DNA of 64,000 nucleotides from contig NC_134456.1 of the NCBI RefSeq assembly GCF_047948215.1, forward strand, positions 85,080,515 through 85,144,514. The letters run 5' to 3'. Position 1 is the stretch's first letter; each line of letters starts with the position of its first letter. Below are positions 1 to 13,200 of the stretch, one piece after another. The notes beneath the pieces were generated by a model. It made no database searches, was not told the origin of the DNA, and saw only the letters and a program-made list of their open reading frames with translations. Made by a program: the position numbers and the translations under genes. This stretch comes from Lycorma delicatula. Its lineage: Eukaryota > Arthropoda > Insecta > Hemiptera > Fulgoridae.

Positions 1-9
1 GAGGTCGTG

Positions 10-198
10 TTAATAAACAAGCACGGCTACGGGCTTCCTCAGAACTAGTTTTTCTATTTCATTAAATTCTGTTAATACATTACTTCTCAATGCCAACGAA
101 GAACAAATTCTTGTTGTCGAGACCCCAGATTGACCAACAACACTCCAATACAAATTATCAGTTAGAATAAAAGTGTGCAATATTTTATTTTTTGATTG
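10..198 (-). other. possible last exon of an unknown - strand gene
   Basis: An open frame of about 62 codons runs on the - strand from 198 down to a TAA at 12-10, with mixed amino-acid composition and richer GC than the surrounding DNA. It has no ATG and would need an acceptor site upstream; an AG near 145 preceded by a CTAAC-like branch sequence is possible but its pyrimidine tract is poor. I recognise no family. It could be the 3' terminal exon of a neighbouring gene that lies mostly outside the window, or a chance open frame. Confidence 0.22.
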
Positions 199-3100
199 TT
201 ATTGAAAGATATATAAAATTAATGAACATGAAGCACCAGATTTACACACCTATCAGTACAAGCATATCATCTAATCTTGAAACAGAGTGTGCATACACAA
301 CACACTGCTACTTAGAGATATGTTAAGTAGCAGAATAAAATACACATGGGAAGGCACATCACCACTGACTTACTTTGTTGAGTTTATATTCTATGTAACA
401 CAATGTTTTACACTATCTTTCCAAATTTTCAGTTCCTTGCCATCAGTAGGAAAATAAATTGTATTATGAAATTTTCTATTCTAATAAAAAAATCTAATAG
501 TTTTTGTATTTATAACTAAGAGAAAATATGAAAAGGGGGAATTCAGTGAAATCAGAATTGTGATAATCGACATGAGGTAATTTGAGTACTTGTCTTTTAC
601 ATCTCCCCACCTGTTCATCTTTCAGGGAATTATCATTTCCAAATAATTACTAAATTAACAAATAAGTAGTACATTCCCTACCAACAAGTTATTGATGGAA
701 TATACTGATGAAACTGTAAATTTACAGAAGTGATCAATTGACAGTTGTTCTCAACAAAATGTTCTTAGTCTTGTTTTGCTCTTCATTTAGTAACTGGAAG
801 TACCTGTTCATTAGAAGTAGGGTCAGATATTGAAAACGTCTTTAAAAAAAAATCTATGAAAATACTATTACTGACTGTGAAGTGTAAAATTTCTGATTTG
901 ATACAAAATGGACAGGCCCCAAATAATCATTCACTAGGGAGCAACATTAGAATGTATACAATTAACTGCAGGACATATCTTTTATCTCTTCTGATGGAAT
1001 GAACTATTTTTCCATGTAGATTAACATTGTCAAACCAATTTATCACTACAAAGAATAGATATAAATAGACCATTCAGTTGTTTCATGGCCAACAAAAAAA
1101 AATTAATGTAAAAAAAAAATTATGTAAGTAAGCAAATATGACATGAAACCATAAAACTGGCATAAAAAATTATGAAGTGTAACTGACAATAACTCATTAC
1201 AGCATACTAAATGAACAGATACAGAGTATACCCAACACACATTTCAACCACATTATAAAAATTCAACTGCATAATTCAAAAACCTGCTAGAATAGCAACA
1301 AAACCTGAACAGAAGAAAACCTATGAGAACAGCAGTGGCAATTATTAAACATGGTTGAAAGATGATTGAAAAAGTTATAAGTAAATTATTATAAAAGGCT
1401 TTCTTTATTTATTAAATTTAGTTGATTTGTTGTTTCAAGAATTTATATTATTAAATAACAATACAAAAATTAAATTGATAACTATTGATTATACACATGA
1501 ATTTGTTAAATTATTAAATGATCTGCTTACAGAAAATTTTTGGTTAAACGGTTTTTTGTCAGAATTAAATTATCAACACCTCTTTAGTTGCATTATAGAT
1601 AGTGCTGCTGTTAAAAGTTGCCATCTTTAAAAGGTTAAGGAAACGGTTAGGTTTTTAAAATGGGCATCATTAACAACAGCATAATCGGATCTCCAGTGAA
1701 AAGAAGCTGTTAATCAGCTCTGAAAGAACCTTTGGAATAAAAAGTTCCTTTATTTTGAAAATGAGTCATGTAATAATTTATCATTACGTTCAATAAATTT
1801 CTTTATCTATTTTGTGATTTTTTTATTGCTATTAATTAATTACTAATATTGTCATGTAAAGTAGCTACAATAAACATAAATAGACTGAAAATAATTTATT
1901 ATCATAAATTTCAAACGTCAAGGGTCTCGAAGATTCAATCATTTTTATAGTTCGTCTATTTGCTCGTAAGGTTCTGGTGTTACGTCATATTCAGATCACT
2001 ACCATATACAACATATAGCGATTTTTTATCACAGCTACTTATGCAATTCTGAAAAGATTTTCTAAGAAAAATTTGTACGAACCGATCATTTGAGTAATTG
2101 TAATATTTTTTAAAGGTGTTTCTCATTTCGTTATATTTATAATTGAATACGTTTACTTATTCCTTTAATTGTACTAAGAACCATGATAGAAACGTGAAAA
2201 TTTAATTACAATTTCCTGTATAACGATTATTAATTTTACTGATAACATTTTCTGAAGTTAAGCAATATTAAATGATTTAAAATTTTATCTTTGTGCTCAT
2301 CACAGAAACAATTTTATGATACAAATGGCTGTGGTAGCGTCAGAAAGCGAAGTGCGATGTTTTAATTTTTCGCTAGTACTACGCAAAGTGTTCGTTTATT
2401 TCTGAAATCCGGGATTTTTCTAAAATAAGTATATATTTCTTTTCTGGGGAAAGTTCTATTTGGATCCGATTTTCAGGCGTTATACAGATACTGTTTGAAA
2501 CAAGTAATAAAAAATACTTTTTTTAGATTGACAATAATAGTTTAATTTATAGCAGAACCAATTTATTAATTTTTAGTTTGTTCAACAAATTATTCGGGAA
2601 ATACTACATTATTATTATTATTATTTTCTTGTCACTAATATTTAAAAATATACAATGTCAAATTTTTCTTGATTTAGTTCTAGTTGTTTGTAATTGATTG
2701 AGCATTTTTGTTACATTTGGAAGATATGCTTTTAGATCTGAATTTTACTCTTTGGTTTCCAAAACTGGGAGTAGTTAAAAGAAAAAAATGTAATTATTAC
2801 ATTTCTATGGAACTACAAGTCAACACTATAATATGAGAATTAATTAATTAACTTTTTTTAGATTTGGCTAGGAGAGTTATCTTATGTATCAAGATTTGAA
2901 AAAAAAATTAAAAAAACCTAACCGAAAATTCTCTTTATTTTTATTTTATCATTCCAGTTATTTTATTAGTATTGTATTCACACAAAATAAAAATTATAAT
3001 TTAGTAGTTTTTTTATAAGCTTTGGTCTAGTTATTTATAATTATTTTGTGTTTTTCTTTTAAAATTTGTTAGATACTTATGAATCTCTTCTCTTGTTTGT

Positions 3101-6100
3101 GAGTCTGAATTCTAACAACATTTTTAACTAAATCTCTGCTGAAAATGATTTGCTAGTTTTTGGTATCAACAATGTTCGTTCAGAATTTCAAAACAAAATT
3201 TATTTTTTTTTTTGTCTCAGCTTTTATGTTATTACTAATAATTGGATCATTAATAATGTTTACTTTTCAAAAGTTAGTTGACATAAGCTTTGAAACTTGT
3301 CTCAGATCATAATGTTTTGAAATATATTGTTTCTATTCTAGCAAATACAAAACTAATTTTTACTACTGACTTTTAGTTTTAATCTTTGTTAATACTTTTA
3401 AACCTATAAAAATGTTGATTTTCCAAAATTGTGCCGGTTTCAAAACCATATGTTTTCTGTGAATCCTATTTTATTTTATTGTTTTAGGGCTGTTTTTGCT
3501 TTTTCTTTTTTATTAAAACATCAAGTTTTACTGGTGTCTTCTGTCTTCCTTAATAGAAAATTAAAAGCTAATTATAACAATTATTGATTGAGTAATCCAT
3601 CTATTGTTTATGTTATGTACAGTTAGAAAAGTGAAAGAATTAATAAAGATTTACAAATACATTAGATTTCCAATGAAAGATTGCATAAATATTTTTACTA
3701 GAAAATATTTTGTTATTTAGAATTAACTGTAATTTAATCATTTTTAATTCCAATGAACATATTCTTTATTTCAGAAGAGCTAAAATAAATTAAATAAAAA
3801 AATTTCTCATTATTTTTTCTCATGTAAAATACAGATTCATGAATACATAGTTTTTATTATAATCTGTAATATTATAGTGGCTATATTATAATAATTTAAT
3901 CATTTTTAAGTAAAGTTTAACTTGTGAATTATGGTATAGGTTTCATTAATCTGTTAAGTATTAATTTACAAAGAAACTAATGAAATATTTTTCTAAATTT
4001 CAATGATTTTTTTTTATTGTGAGAATTAAAATTAATTATAACATTTATAGAAATCAGTTCTCTGAAGAATCAATAACTGCATTAATAAATTTATTAAAAT
4101 GTAAATTGAATATTTGTATTAACAATTTGTTTTTTCTTTCACAATTACAAAATAACCTTATAAAAATTATGTTGAATCTAATTCTTAACTTAATTTAAAA
4201 AAAGGAACAGAATTTTAGCTGCTATCTAAATCTCATCAGATATTTGTTTTTTTTTAAATTTATGTTCATGTCTTTCTCTTTGTCAAATCTATCATTTTCA
4301 ATTATTTTACTATTCTGTAGAAGTCCCAGTGATAGCCCTATTGTAAGTTTTTTTGGGAAGATTAACTGAAAATTAAAAAAAAAATTATATAGTCTACATT
4401 GCTATTGTATAATAATGTATAGCCTAATGTCATTTTCATGCAAAAATTCAAGAAAATTACTTATAGGACCTGTTTAAAATAATATGCATTTCTTATTTGT
4501 AACACTTAAACATAGTTTATTTTTGTTATTTCTCAATAATTCTTATTACTAACAAGGTGCCAGCCAGGTATCTTGCTTTTTAATATAGATATTATTGGTA
4601 ATAGTTTTTAATTTGGCTAAACAAACTGAAATTTAAAAAAGAATTGAATAATTATTATTTTTTAGTTTTTGGTGTATTTTTAAGTCAATTTTACTTTGTT
4701 TAAAATAATGTTTTAAATAATTTACTTTGTTTATTTTATTAATGTTATTATTTTTTGTAATCTAATAATCAGAGTAATTGTGGGCATAATTTACAAATGT
4801 GTTATTTTTTTACACAACTCTGTATTATTTTATTTCTTTGTGGTTGCAAGCTGCTTATGAATAAATGTTACTAATGAAGAGGCTTAAATAAACAATTTAA
4901 AAATGTTTGTCTAATTAATTTAAATTATTGCCTGTTGTATTTGTGAGGCAAATAAATGTTTTCATAATAATAATATTAATTTGTTTAAACATGAATTAAA
5001 TAATTATTTTTATGCTGAACTGGTCAAAATATTAGGGTTAACTACAAGAATTGCTAATTTCAGATAATCTGACTTTTGCATAACATTCTACAAACTCAGA
5101 AAAAAATAATCATATTCAACAAACAACAAACGTTAATTAACAAACTGTTTAATATATTTTTAATCCAAACACATAAAAACAATGTATTAAACGTATAAAC
5201 ACAGTTAAAAATCGATTGCTTTATTTAGCTAAATCCTAAATAAGACTTTACAAGTTCAAAAATATTGCTGAAAATAACTTCAGCTGTAATCACAATTCAT
5301 AAACAGTAATAATGTTTGTTATTAATGAAAGTTACTGTGTGTAATAAAATAATAATGAATAATAATAATAAAAGACAAAACATTTTTTTTTACATTTAAA
5401 TCATTTCATCTTGAAAAACTCATGTCACTTAATTTGTTTTTATTTTTTAATTTTATTCACTTTTCACTTCACTGACTGAATTATAAATCATGTAATTCTC
5501 ACTACTGTCAGTCTTACATAACATCTTGTGATAAAATAGAATCTGTTTTATAAAGCCTGTAGTTTTTGTCAGGAATAGGAACTGGACTGAAAAAAGTAAC
5601 TTGTAATGGACGTTTCCAAGTTTTTTTATTGAATATAACCTTTTTTTGCAACTCTCTAATACCACCTTCTTATTCCATCCTCTTGAGTCTTCCAATCAGA
5701 TTCATTTGTATTTTTTTTTTTTTTTTTTTTACCATAATACTCTTATCTTCCTGTTAAACCATTAATCGCTTTTTCTTAACTATACTTACCTCAATATATT
5801 CCTTAGCCACATGTTTTCTAACCCTGAAATTTCCCACTTTGTCTCTCCTGGTTAAAACATACCAAAACTTAAGCATTTACATCTCTGTTGCATCATTCCT
5901 TTATGTATTTCTTATTCGTATTTCTACTTAATCCATAAATGGTGATATCACAATTAATATATTTTCATATATATTTGTTCTTAATCTGGTTATTGTTGCC
6001 TATTATGTTTTTCCACCTATCTATTGAATCTGCCTGGCTCAAATAAAAATTTTATTTTCATTCCTCTCTTCATTGCTTTTGTGATAGAGACAAGAACATC

Positions 6101-6777
6101 TTCATGAATGGCACCTCTAGTTAAGCACTAATTATTTTTACAACTTGGTATCTCATATACAGTTTTCTGTTTAGCTTTTATTCAATCTTTCAAGCTTAAT
6201 ACTTTTCTCCAGTAATCCTTATCTACTTCATTTCTTATGTCTGTGACAAAGTTACATTGTTGTTCATGGTGCTTCTTGTAAACAATTGTAATTAAAAAAA
6301 TAATAAACATGATAATTATAATGAGTTATATTATTAGAATAAAACTAACATAATATTAAACTGTGAGGACTTAGGGCTTAATCCTGTTGTACTCTTACTT
6401 GTACTGAGAATGCCACTGATATTTTCTCCATATTTAGACACATATTTTACTATTCCTATAAATACATATATATTCTTTATTTATCTAACATATTTTGATA
6501 CATTATTCTCTTTCAAGCATCTTCATAATTCATTTTTTCTCTTGGAATATTATATTTTTTAAGACAGGAAACGTGCAAATGAGAGGGCTCTATATTCTTC
6601 CCTGTATTTTTCCATTTGCTGTTATAAGATAAACATGATTTTTAGTGCCTTTGTCAGACATAAAGAAAATGCTTTTCTATAAATTTCTATTTCTGCTTAG
6701 AGTATCTTCTTAATCACTCTTTTTCTGACTCGCTTTCATCGTACGGTTAATGAATCTATTATCTATACTTGTTTCAG
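199..6777. other. AT-rich upstream intergenic DNA or 5' UTR intron
   Basis: Very AT-rich sequence with many short A and T runs and no convincing coding frame on either strand. A 67-codon open frame at 1427-1630 starts at a TTG, has no splice support and is probably chance. Because the coding exon at 6830 seems to be preceded by a splice acceptor, the promoter and a leading untranslated exon of the coiled-coil gene may lie in this stretch, but I cannot place them. Confidence 0.5.
5711..5730 (-). repeat. poly-T run, possible tail of an antisense retroposon
   Basis: About 20 consecutive T. On the - strand this is a poly-A tract that could end an old retroposon lying at roughly 5731-6300. The sequence behind it has no frame I can assign to a LINE or SINE, so the origin is only a suggestion. 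Confidence 0.3.
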
Positions 6778-6829
6778 GACAATAATCATTATTATTCTTG
6801 AAGATCGGTAGTATCAGGAGTGAAATAAT
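6778..6829 (+). other. 5' UTR part of coding exon 1, behind a candidate acceptor
   Basis: A pyrimidine-rich stretch ending in TTTCAG at 6772-6777 could be a 3' splice site, giving 52 bases of 5' UTR before the ATG at 6830. An in-frame TGA lies 9 bases upstream of that ATG, which supports it as the true start. A leading non-coding exon would then lie further upstream. Confidence 0.45.
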
Positions 6830-7293
6830 ATGGAAAATTGCCAGCAACAACATAGGGGTTCAGTTCCTCTACCGAATGATTCACAAGAAAGTCAAAATGA
6901 CTGCATGAAGTGGACAAATGATAACAATGATTTGGATCATAATGCCTTTACTCATTCAGAGCAAAAGCAGCAGGCATATGAAGAATACAGTTATGACTGT
7001 AATGAGAATATGGAATCACAAGATATTTTTCATGAACATGGAAACACTGAACACACAACACTTATGAATGATAATGATGATGGGGAGACTTTTGGGGACA
7101 CAGTGATTGAAGAAATGGGAAGAGAATGTCTTGAACTCCAACAAGACATAGCTCAGAAATGTAGTGATATAGAAATGTTGGAAAAAAACTCTGAATTAGT
7201 AAAGGAAAAGATAGAAATGAACCAAAAAATTTCAGAAACGATTAAAATGGAATTATTAATTGAACAGGATAGTTATGATGCTGTGCAAAAGAT
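6830..7293 (+). CDS. exon 1 of coiled-coil gene
   Basis: Codes residues 1-154 plus two bases of codon 155. The ATG has an in-frame TGA 9 bases upstream. The N-terminal 90 residues are acidic and Asn/Gln-rich; the coiled coil begins near residue 95. Donor is GTAAGT at 7294. The open frame runs only one codon past the donor before a stop. Confidence 0.88.
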
Positions 7294-10200
7294 GTAAGTT
7301 ATTTAAAATATTACTTAATATTTTATTTGTTATTGTTTTTAAATTAAAAGTGTTTACTTTTTAATGAAGCATAAAAAACAATTTGGTTGTATTCATTATA
7401 ATTATTATTACCATTATTATGTGTAGTTACAAATATGTTTATTTAATACTAACATTATACAGTTTAAACTGGAGGTCAGCATATATATTTATTTTTATTA
7501 GTTCTGGATAGCCTTCATAATTTTCAGCAAAATATACTGGAATAGTAACTGTGTGTTGTATGACAATTAACTATGATTGAAACACAAAACAAATATTACA
7601 TTAATAAACATGAAACAATAGAATGCAATGGAAGAAAAAATTATCTTTGCATCAAGATAGTAAAATAAAGAAGAACCTTATTTATAATAAAGTAGAACTT
7701 TTAAAAATTAATATTTTTTTCAACACGGCTTTAAAATTTTATATTAAAAATCTCATATAAAATTAGCCTCTTTCAAAACATATTAATTTTTGAATAGGAT
7801 GAGTAGATATTTTAGAGTCTAGTATTATATCTGTTCTTGATTATTAGTATGTAATATCTTATCACTTTTATTAAAAAAAAAAAAAAATCCATTTATAAAC
7901 ATAAAGGTAATATTAGAATATATTTGTACTTTTATAAATATACAAAGTGAACATATATTATTTATAGTTAATACACAAAAGAACCGCTTACCAACAAATG
8001 AATTTGACGCGTTCAAGCACTTTCGAAATTAATTTACATCCTCATGGAATATAATTACCCTGAGTAATTATAACATCAAATATCACAACTTTCATACAAT
8101 TAACATGTGAAGTTTTAATTATTGTTACAAATATGACAAATAATGTTAGTTCCTGAGAATGGAAATTAATTCTGAAAGCACTTGAGCGTGTTAAATTCAT
8201 TTGTTGGTATCGGTTTTTTTTAATATTAACTGTAATTATATACTTATACCAACTGGCCATTCTTAACAAAATAAATTATTAAACACATTTTAGGGATTAA
8301 TAAGAAATGAACAAAGCAGTGCAGTGCATGTTGATTTTTTTCCAAACATTAGTATAGGTACTAGAGTTATTGATGACCTTGAATGAATACACTGGTTGAC
8401 GTAACGACAGGGGGATCGTCAGTTGGGCAATGGCTACTATGTAGAAGAAAGTAATTTGTGTACTATGGTTTCATGAAAGTGGATCTGTTACTACTGTTTG
8501 TAGATATTTTAATTTTGATTATAGCCACGCTGCTCCTAATAAAAACTCTTTTAAACATTGGTATCAGCAGATAAGAATACACGAAGTGTGTACACAAAAA
8601 AGGTCTACACAAGTGCCTAAAACTTCATGCACACAAAATTCAGGTAGTGCATGCGATTGAAGGTGATGATAAATCACGCCATTTCAGTTTTGTTGTGGAC
8701 ATTCTTGATAATGTGAATGAAAATAAATACATTTTTAGAAAAGTTAATCTTCTCTGGCTAATTTATCTGTCACATTTCTAGTCATGTTATATCATACCTG
8801 TTGGATTTGGAGTAGTGAGAGCACTCATGCTGTTTAACAAACTCAATGTGATAGCCTGAAAATCAAAGTTTAGTGTGTGTTGACTGCTTATGAAGTGATC
8901 AGACCATTCTTCTTTTCTGAGCAAACGGTTCCTAGCCCCAGTTATCTAGACATGTTACAGGAGTGTGCAGTACCCCAAATTGAACTTCAGCAATCAAACA
9001 TTTACTTCCAACAAGATGTATCACCACACCCTGCACACTTCTCTGCATCACCACACAGGAATTTTCATGTTACTGTGTCAGAGACTACCTATATGAACAA
9101 TTTCCTTAATGCTGGGTTGGCCATGATGAACGAATTACCTGACTGTCTCGATCCCCTGATGTTACGCCACTCAATTTCTTTCTTTGATTGTTTGTCAGGG
9201 TATTTGCCATTAAGATTGTCAAAAAAAAAGTTGTCAACATCAATGAACTAAAAAGAAGAATCATAGTTGTTATTAATGGAATAACTCCAGATATTCTTTG
9301 TAATGTGTGGTGTGAAATTAAATATCGTCCAGACATTTTACGCACCACAAAAGGTGCTGAAGTGGAACTTATTTGAAGTTAATGAGTATTGTAAACAAAA
9401 CTGTTTACAATTCCCTGTTCATCAATAAAACATTCATGTAAAATACATTGCTTTGTTATTTTTTTATTAACATGTAAAATACACTGAATAATTTATGATC
9501 ACTCTGTATATCATAAAACTACTTCAGGAAAATAATCTCTGAAGTAGGTCCTTTAAAAAGGTCCTGAAATAAGTTGCAAGAATAGTTTTTAGTGATATCT
9601 TATTCCTGTTTATCTAAGTAACCTATACCTGGTACTTAACATCATGTTAATCTAAGTCGGCGCAATACTGAAATAAACAGCAAACATCTAATTTATTGGC
9701 TGCAGCACATAAGTACCCATTTTTAAAAGGATATTGAATTATATGCTACTCATTTGTCTATTATTTTGAACTCAAGGAAACTTAATTTCCCATAAGGTTT
9801 TTTTGTCGACATGAAATGAATGATTAATGTTTAAAAAGAGAAAAGACTATTAAGGCATACTTTTATTTCCAAATTGACTTTTTCAGATAGTATTAATTTC
9901 ATTGTTGAAAAAACAAAAAGAAACCTAAGCTGGACTATGTGGATATCCTACTATTTTGAAATCATTGATGTATGCTTCTTATAGTGTAAATCTCTAGTCC
10001 AAAGTCATCTTGATTACACTACTAAAATTAGTAATATAAAACAGATCATATACGAATGAATCGATTGAGGTGGTTCAATGTAACTTTGTCAGTTGTATAA
10101 AGTTCTCTACTCAATTAAAAAAAAATTACAATATGATGTTTAGAGGTTGCTGGCTCTTGGAAAGCAAAGTTCTTTTTACAGAAAATTATGAGGAAGAGAA

Positions 10201-13200
10201 TGATTCTGAAAGTACCTGACTGTGGTGTCTAAAATTATAAGAAGTTTATTTTAATCGAAGTTTAATGATCGATTCCTACATGGTTTTGAACAGCAAATAT
10301 GCAGCTGTTTGTAGAAATTTTTAACTAATTTAAAAGATAATATTTGTAACTTTGTGTAACTAGATTTCTGCTTGTCTTAAATAACTTTGTTTAATTAAGT
10401 TTTTTTACTTATTTGGCTTGATTTCCGTTTGGTTTTTTGGTTGCTGCATGTTAATGGGTTTTTGTTTGTCTTATTTCTTTGTTGTATGATCTGAAAAGCA
10501 TACAAAAGTTTTGTAACCATTTTACTGCCCTAAATCTGTTTACCAGATGGAAAAATTTCAATCCATTTTAACACAATCAGAGATAGAAGAGGATTGATCA
10601 ATTTAAATTCTTTCATTGCATATATCAAAAAATTCTGACAGTAAGTGTGAAATTATAAAACAATTTTCAATAGTTTTGTTTGAATTTGCTGGGAATTGAG
10701 TCTAGGACTACATGAATATGAAGGTATCTTCACCCTCGTAAGAGTATGAACTTAAATGTTTAAATAGCTTTTATGGCCAACTGTGCCCATTCAGTCAGTT
10801 TTTATTCATATTTTTAGTGAAGTCGGTATAACCATTGTTTGTTTCTGTAGGCATCTAAATGTTAAAATCATCTTTTAATATAGAACTAAAAATTTCAAAT
10901 TTGTAAACAAATCTGTAATCTGTCATTTTAAGTGGTTCATACTATCGATACACACTCTGTTCTATGTGGCCCTGCAGCTAAATCTCTGTAGGAGTGAGAT
11001 CTGACATCAAGTTAATCATGCTGTTCACGTGCCCCCTCTCTGTCTATTACTGTGAACGTTTTTTATTAAAAATATTTTTAAATAGTGTTAGTATGATATG
11101 GAATCTGTTTTGAAAGATAATATAAGCATACATTTGTAGCATCGTATGTATTTACTTAAGCCCTGTTTTTTAAAATGAATTATTTGTAATAATAATTATA
11201 TTAAGAAGTGTTTTAAATTAAATGAAGGAATTAAATGCAAAAAATGAAAAATTAAATTTTAAATGAAGGAATTTTAATACACGAATTAAATTTAAATTAA
11301 TGCAGGAAGACCTCTCAAAAGTATATTAGGCTTTGCCTAGTATACTTGTGAGAGGTCTCAGTAACTTCTGTAAAGAAATACAGGCCTGTTACTCTTTTGT
11401 ATGTCAGGGCTCACTGCTTAGTCTTAGGGCTGCTATCTTTGTGTTCAACTAATACGTTTAGAAATTTATCAGACTTTCAGTTTTTCCAGTTATTTTTGAG
11501 GCCTAATTAACGGTTATGCTTGAACTAGTGGTATTTAAAAGATAACGCTCCAGTAGCCTTGATTGATACATTATTAATAGATGGTCAGCAGGGATATTCT
11601 GTATCTAATCAATTATCATTTTATTTTGATTGCCTAATTTTATGATGGCTCTTTTTCTGAGGTTTTTCATTAACTATGAAATTTCTTGAGAAGGTCACAT
11701 ACTTGAACGCGTGGAACCTTTTTCTGTGACACTTTACTATTTCTACTAAGGAGCAATGAATCATTTCTATAATTTTTTGATAATGCAAATTTTTTAAATT
11801 TAGATTTCTATTGTGCCATTAAATGCAACTCTACATTCAAGAGTTGATTAAAATGTAACTTTTCAGTTCTGAATTCTAAAGAATATTGCAGACAGGATAT
11901 CTTGTGCAACATTGGTAAATCTTTTGGATAAATCCTTGTTACTTTAAATTAATTTTCGAAGTATAGAAATAAGAATTTTGTGTAACTTAAATCTCAAATG
12001 TTATGAGTAAATATATAATTTTTTTTTAATTTTAGTTAAATTATTGGTCTATAATTTAAAATATTAATGATTCTAGACTGAATAATGAAGTAGAACAGAT
12101 AAAAGAAGTTTGTGAAGAACAGAAAGGTTTGAATAATCAAATGAAAAATTTTTTAAATGCGAAATTTAAAGTAAAACAATATATGGTAAATTTTAAAGAA
12201 GATTTTCAAGATGTAAAAAGGAATGCTGAGAGAATATTATTTATTTATCAAGACAGAATAGATGAATTAAAAAAAATTTGTAAGTTTTTTATTATTTTTT
12301 CATAAACTTTTAGAAACATGTTTAACAGTAAAATAAGCTAGTTAGAATTTATTTTTTAAAAAGATTAATTATCTTGAAATGTAAAACTCAATTCCACTGT
12401 GAACATTAAAAAAAAGTCATAATAATTATACATTGCAAAATACTAAATGCATATATATATATTCTTACATATACTAGAAAAAAGGTGGGCCTACAGCCCC
12501 TGCGAAAATGTTACATGATTTATGTTTCATTACACATGATTTTGTGAAAATGTTTTTGCCAACTGTAACTAAATAACGTCCATGAATTTAGCGTACTAAC
12601 AACAACAAAAACTTTTATAATGAAAGCTTCAAAATATTCAACATTTTGAGCTGTTTCTTGAGTTGTGATTTTTAACACAGCTCAAACCCCAACGTTTTCC
12701 TTTTTTATCCTCTAAACACAAATATAATTTTAGATAAATTGTTCGTATAAAGAAGTATAAATCATTCAAATGAATGAATCATTCATAAATGGGCAACTGC
12801 GCTGTGCACAGTTGCTCAACTGTCAACCGTATCAAGCGGTCCGCTCTGCATCAATAGCAGCTAAAATAAAAATGTGCGCACATACATCATACGAACAAAC
12901 CCATGCACCATCCTTTTTTATGGAAAGAATATAAGAAATATATATAATTTCTGGTTAGCATTCTTATCTGAACATCATACAATTATGAATTGTTAAATGC
13001 AAAAATAAGATTACATTTTATTGAAGTTATCCTAGTGTAGACAGAAATGCAGAGGGCGGTTTTATGTGCCTTTGACTGTGTAAATATCTAGCCAGAAGTG
13101 TTAGAGAGCAGATGATCAGAGAATATTTTTACTGAAGTAGAAGAAAGACAGGAATTAAGGATATCATGTAAGTCCTCTCCTCTTATCAATCTTATAAGTA

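Noticed and set aside
1427..1630. 67-codon open frame upstream of the gene
   Set aside because: It starts at TTG, is Asn/Leu/Ile-rich as expected from AT-rich DNA, and has no domain or splice site support.
6830..7297. Exon 1 as a single-exon 155-aa gene
   Set aside because: Its end coincides with a consensus GTAAGT donor and the following exons match in phase, so the stop is intron sequence.
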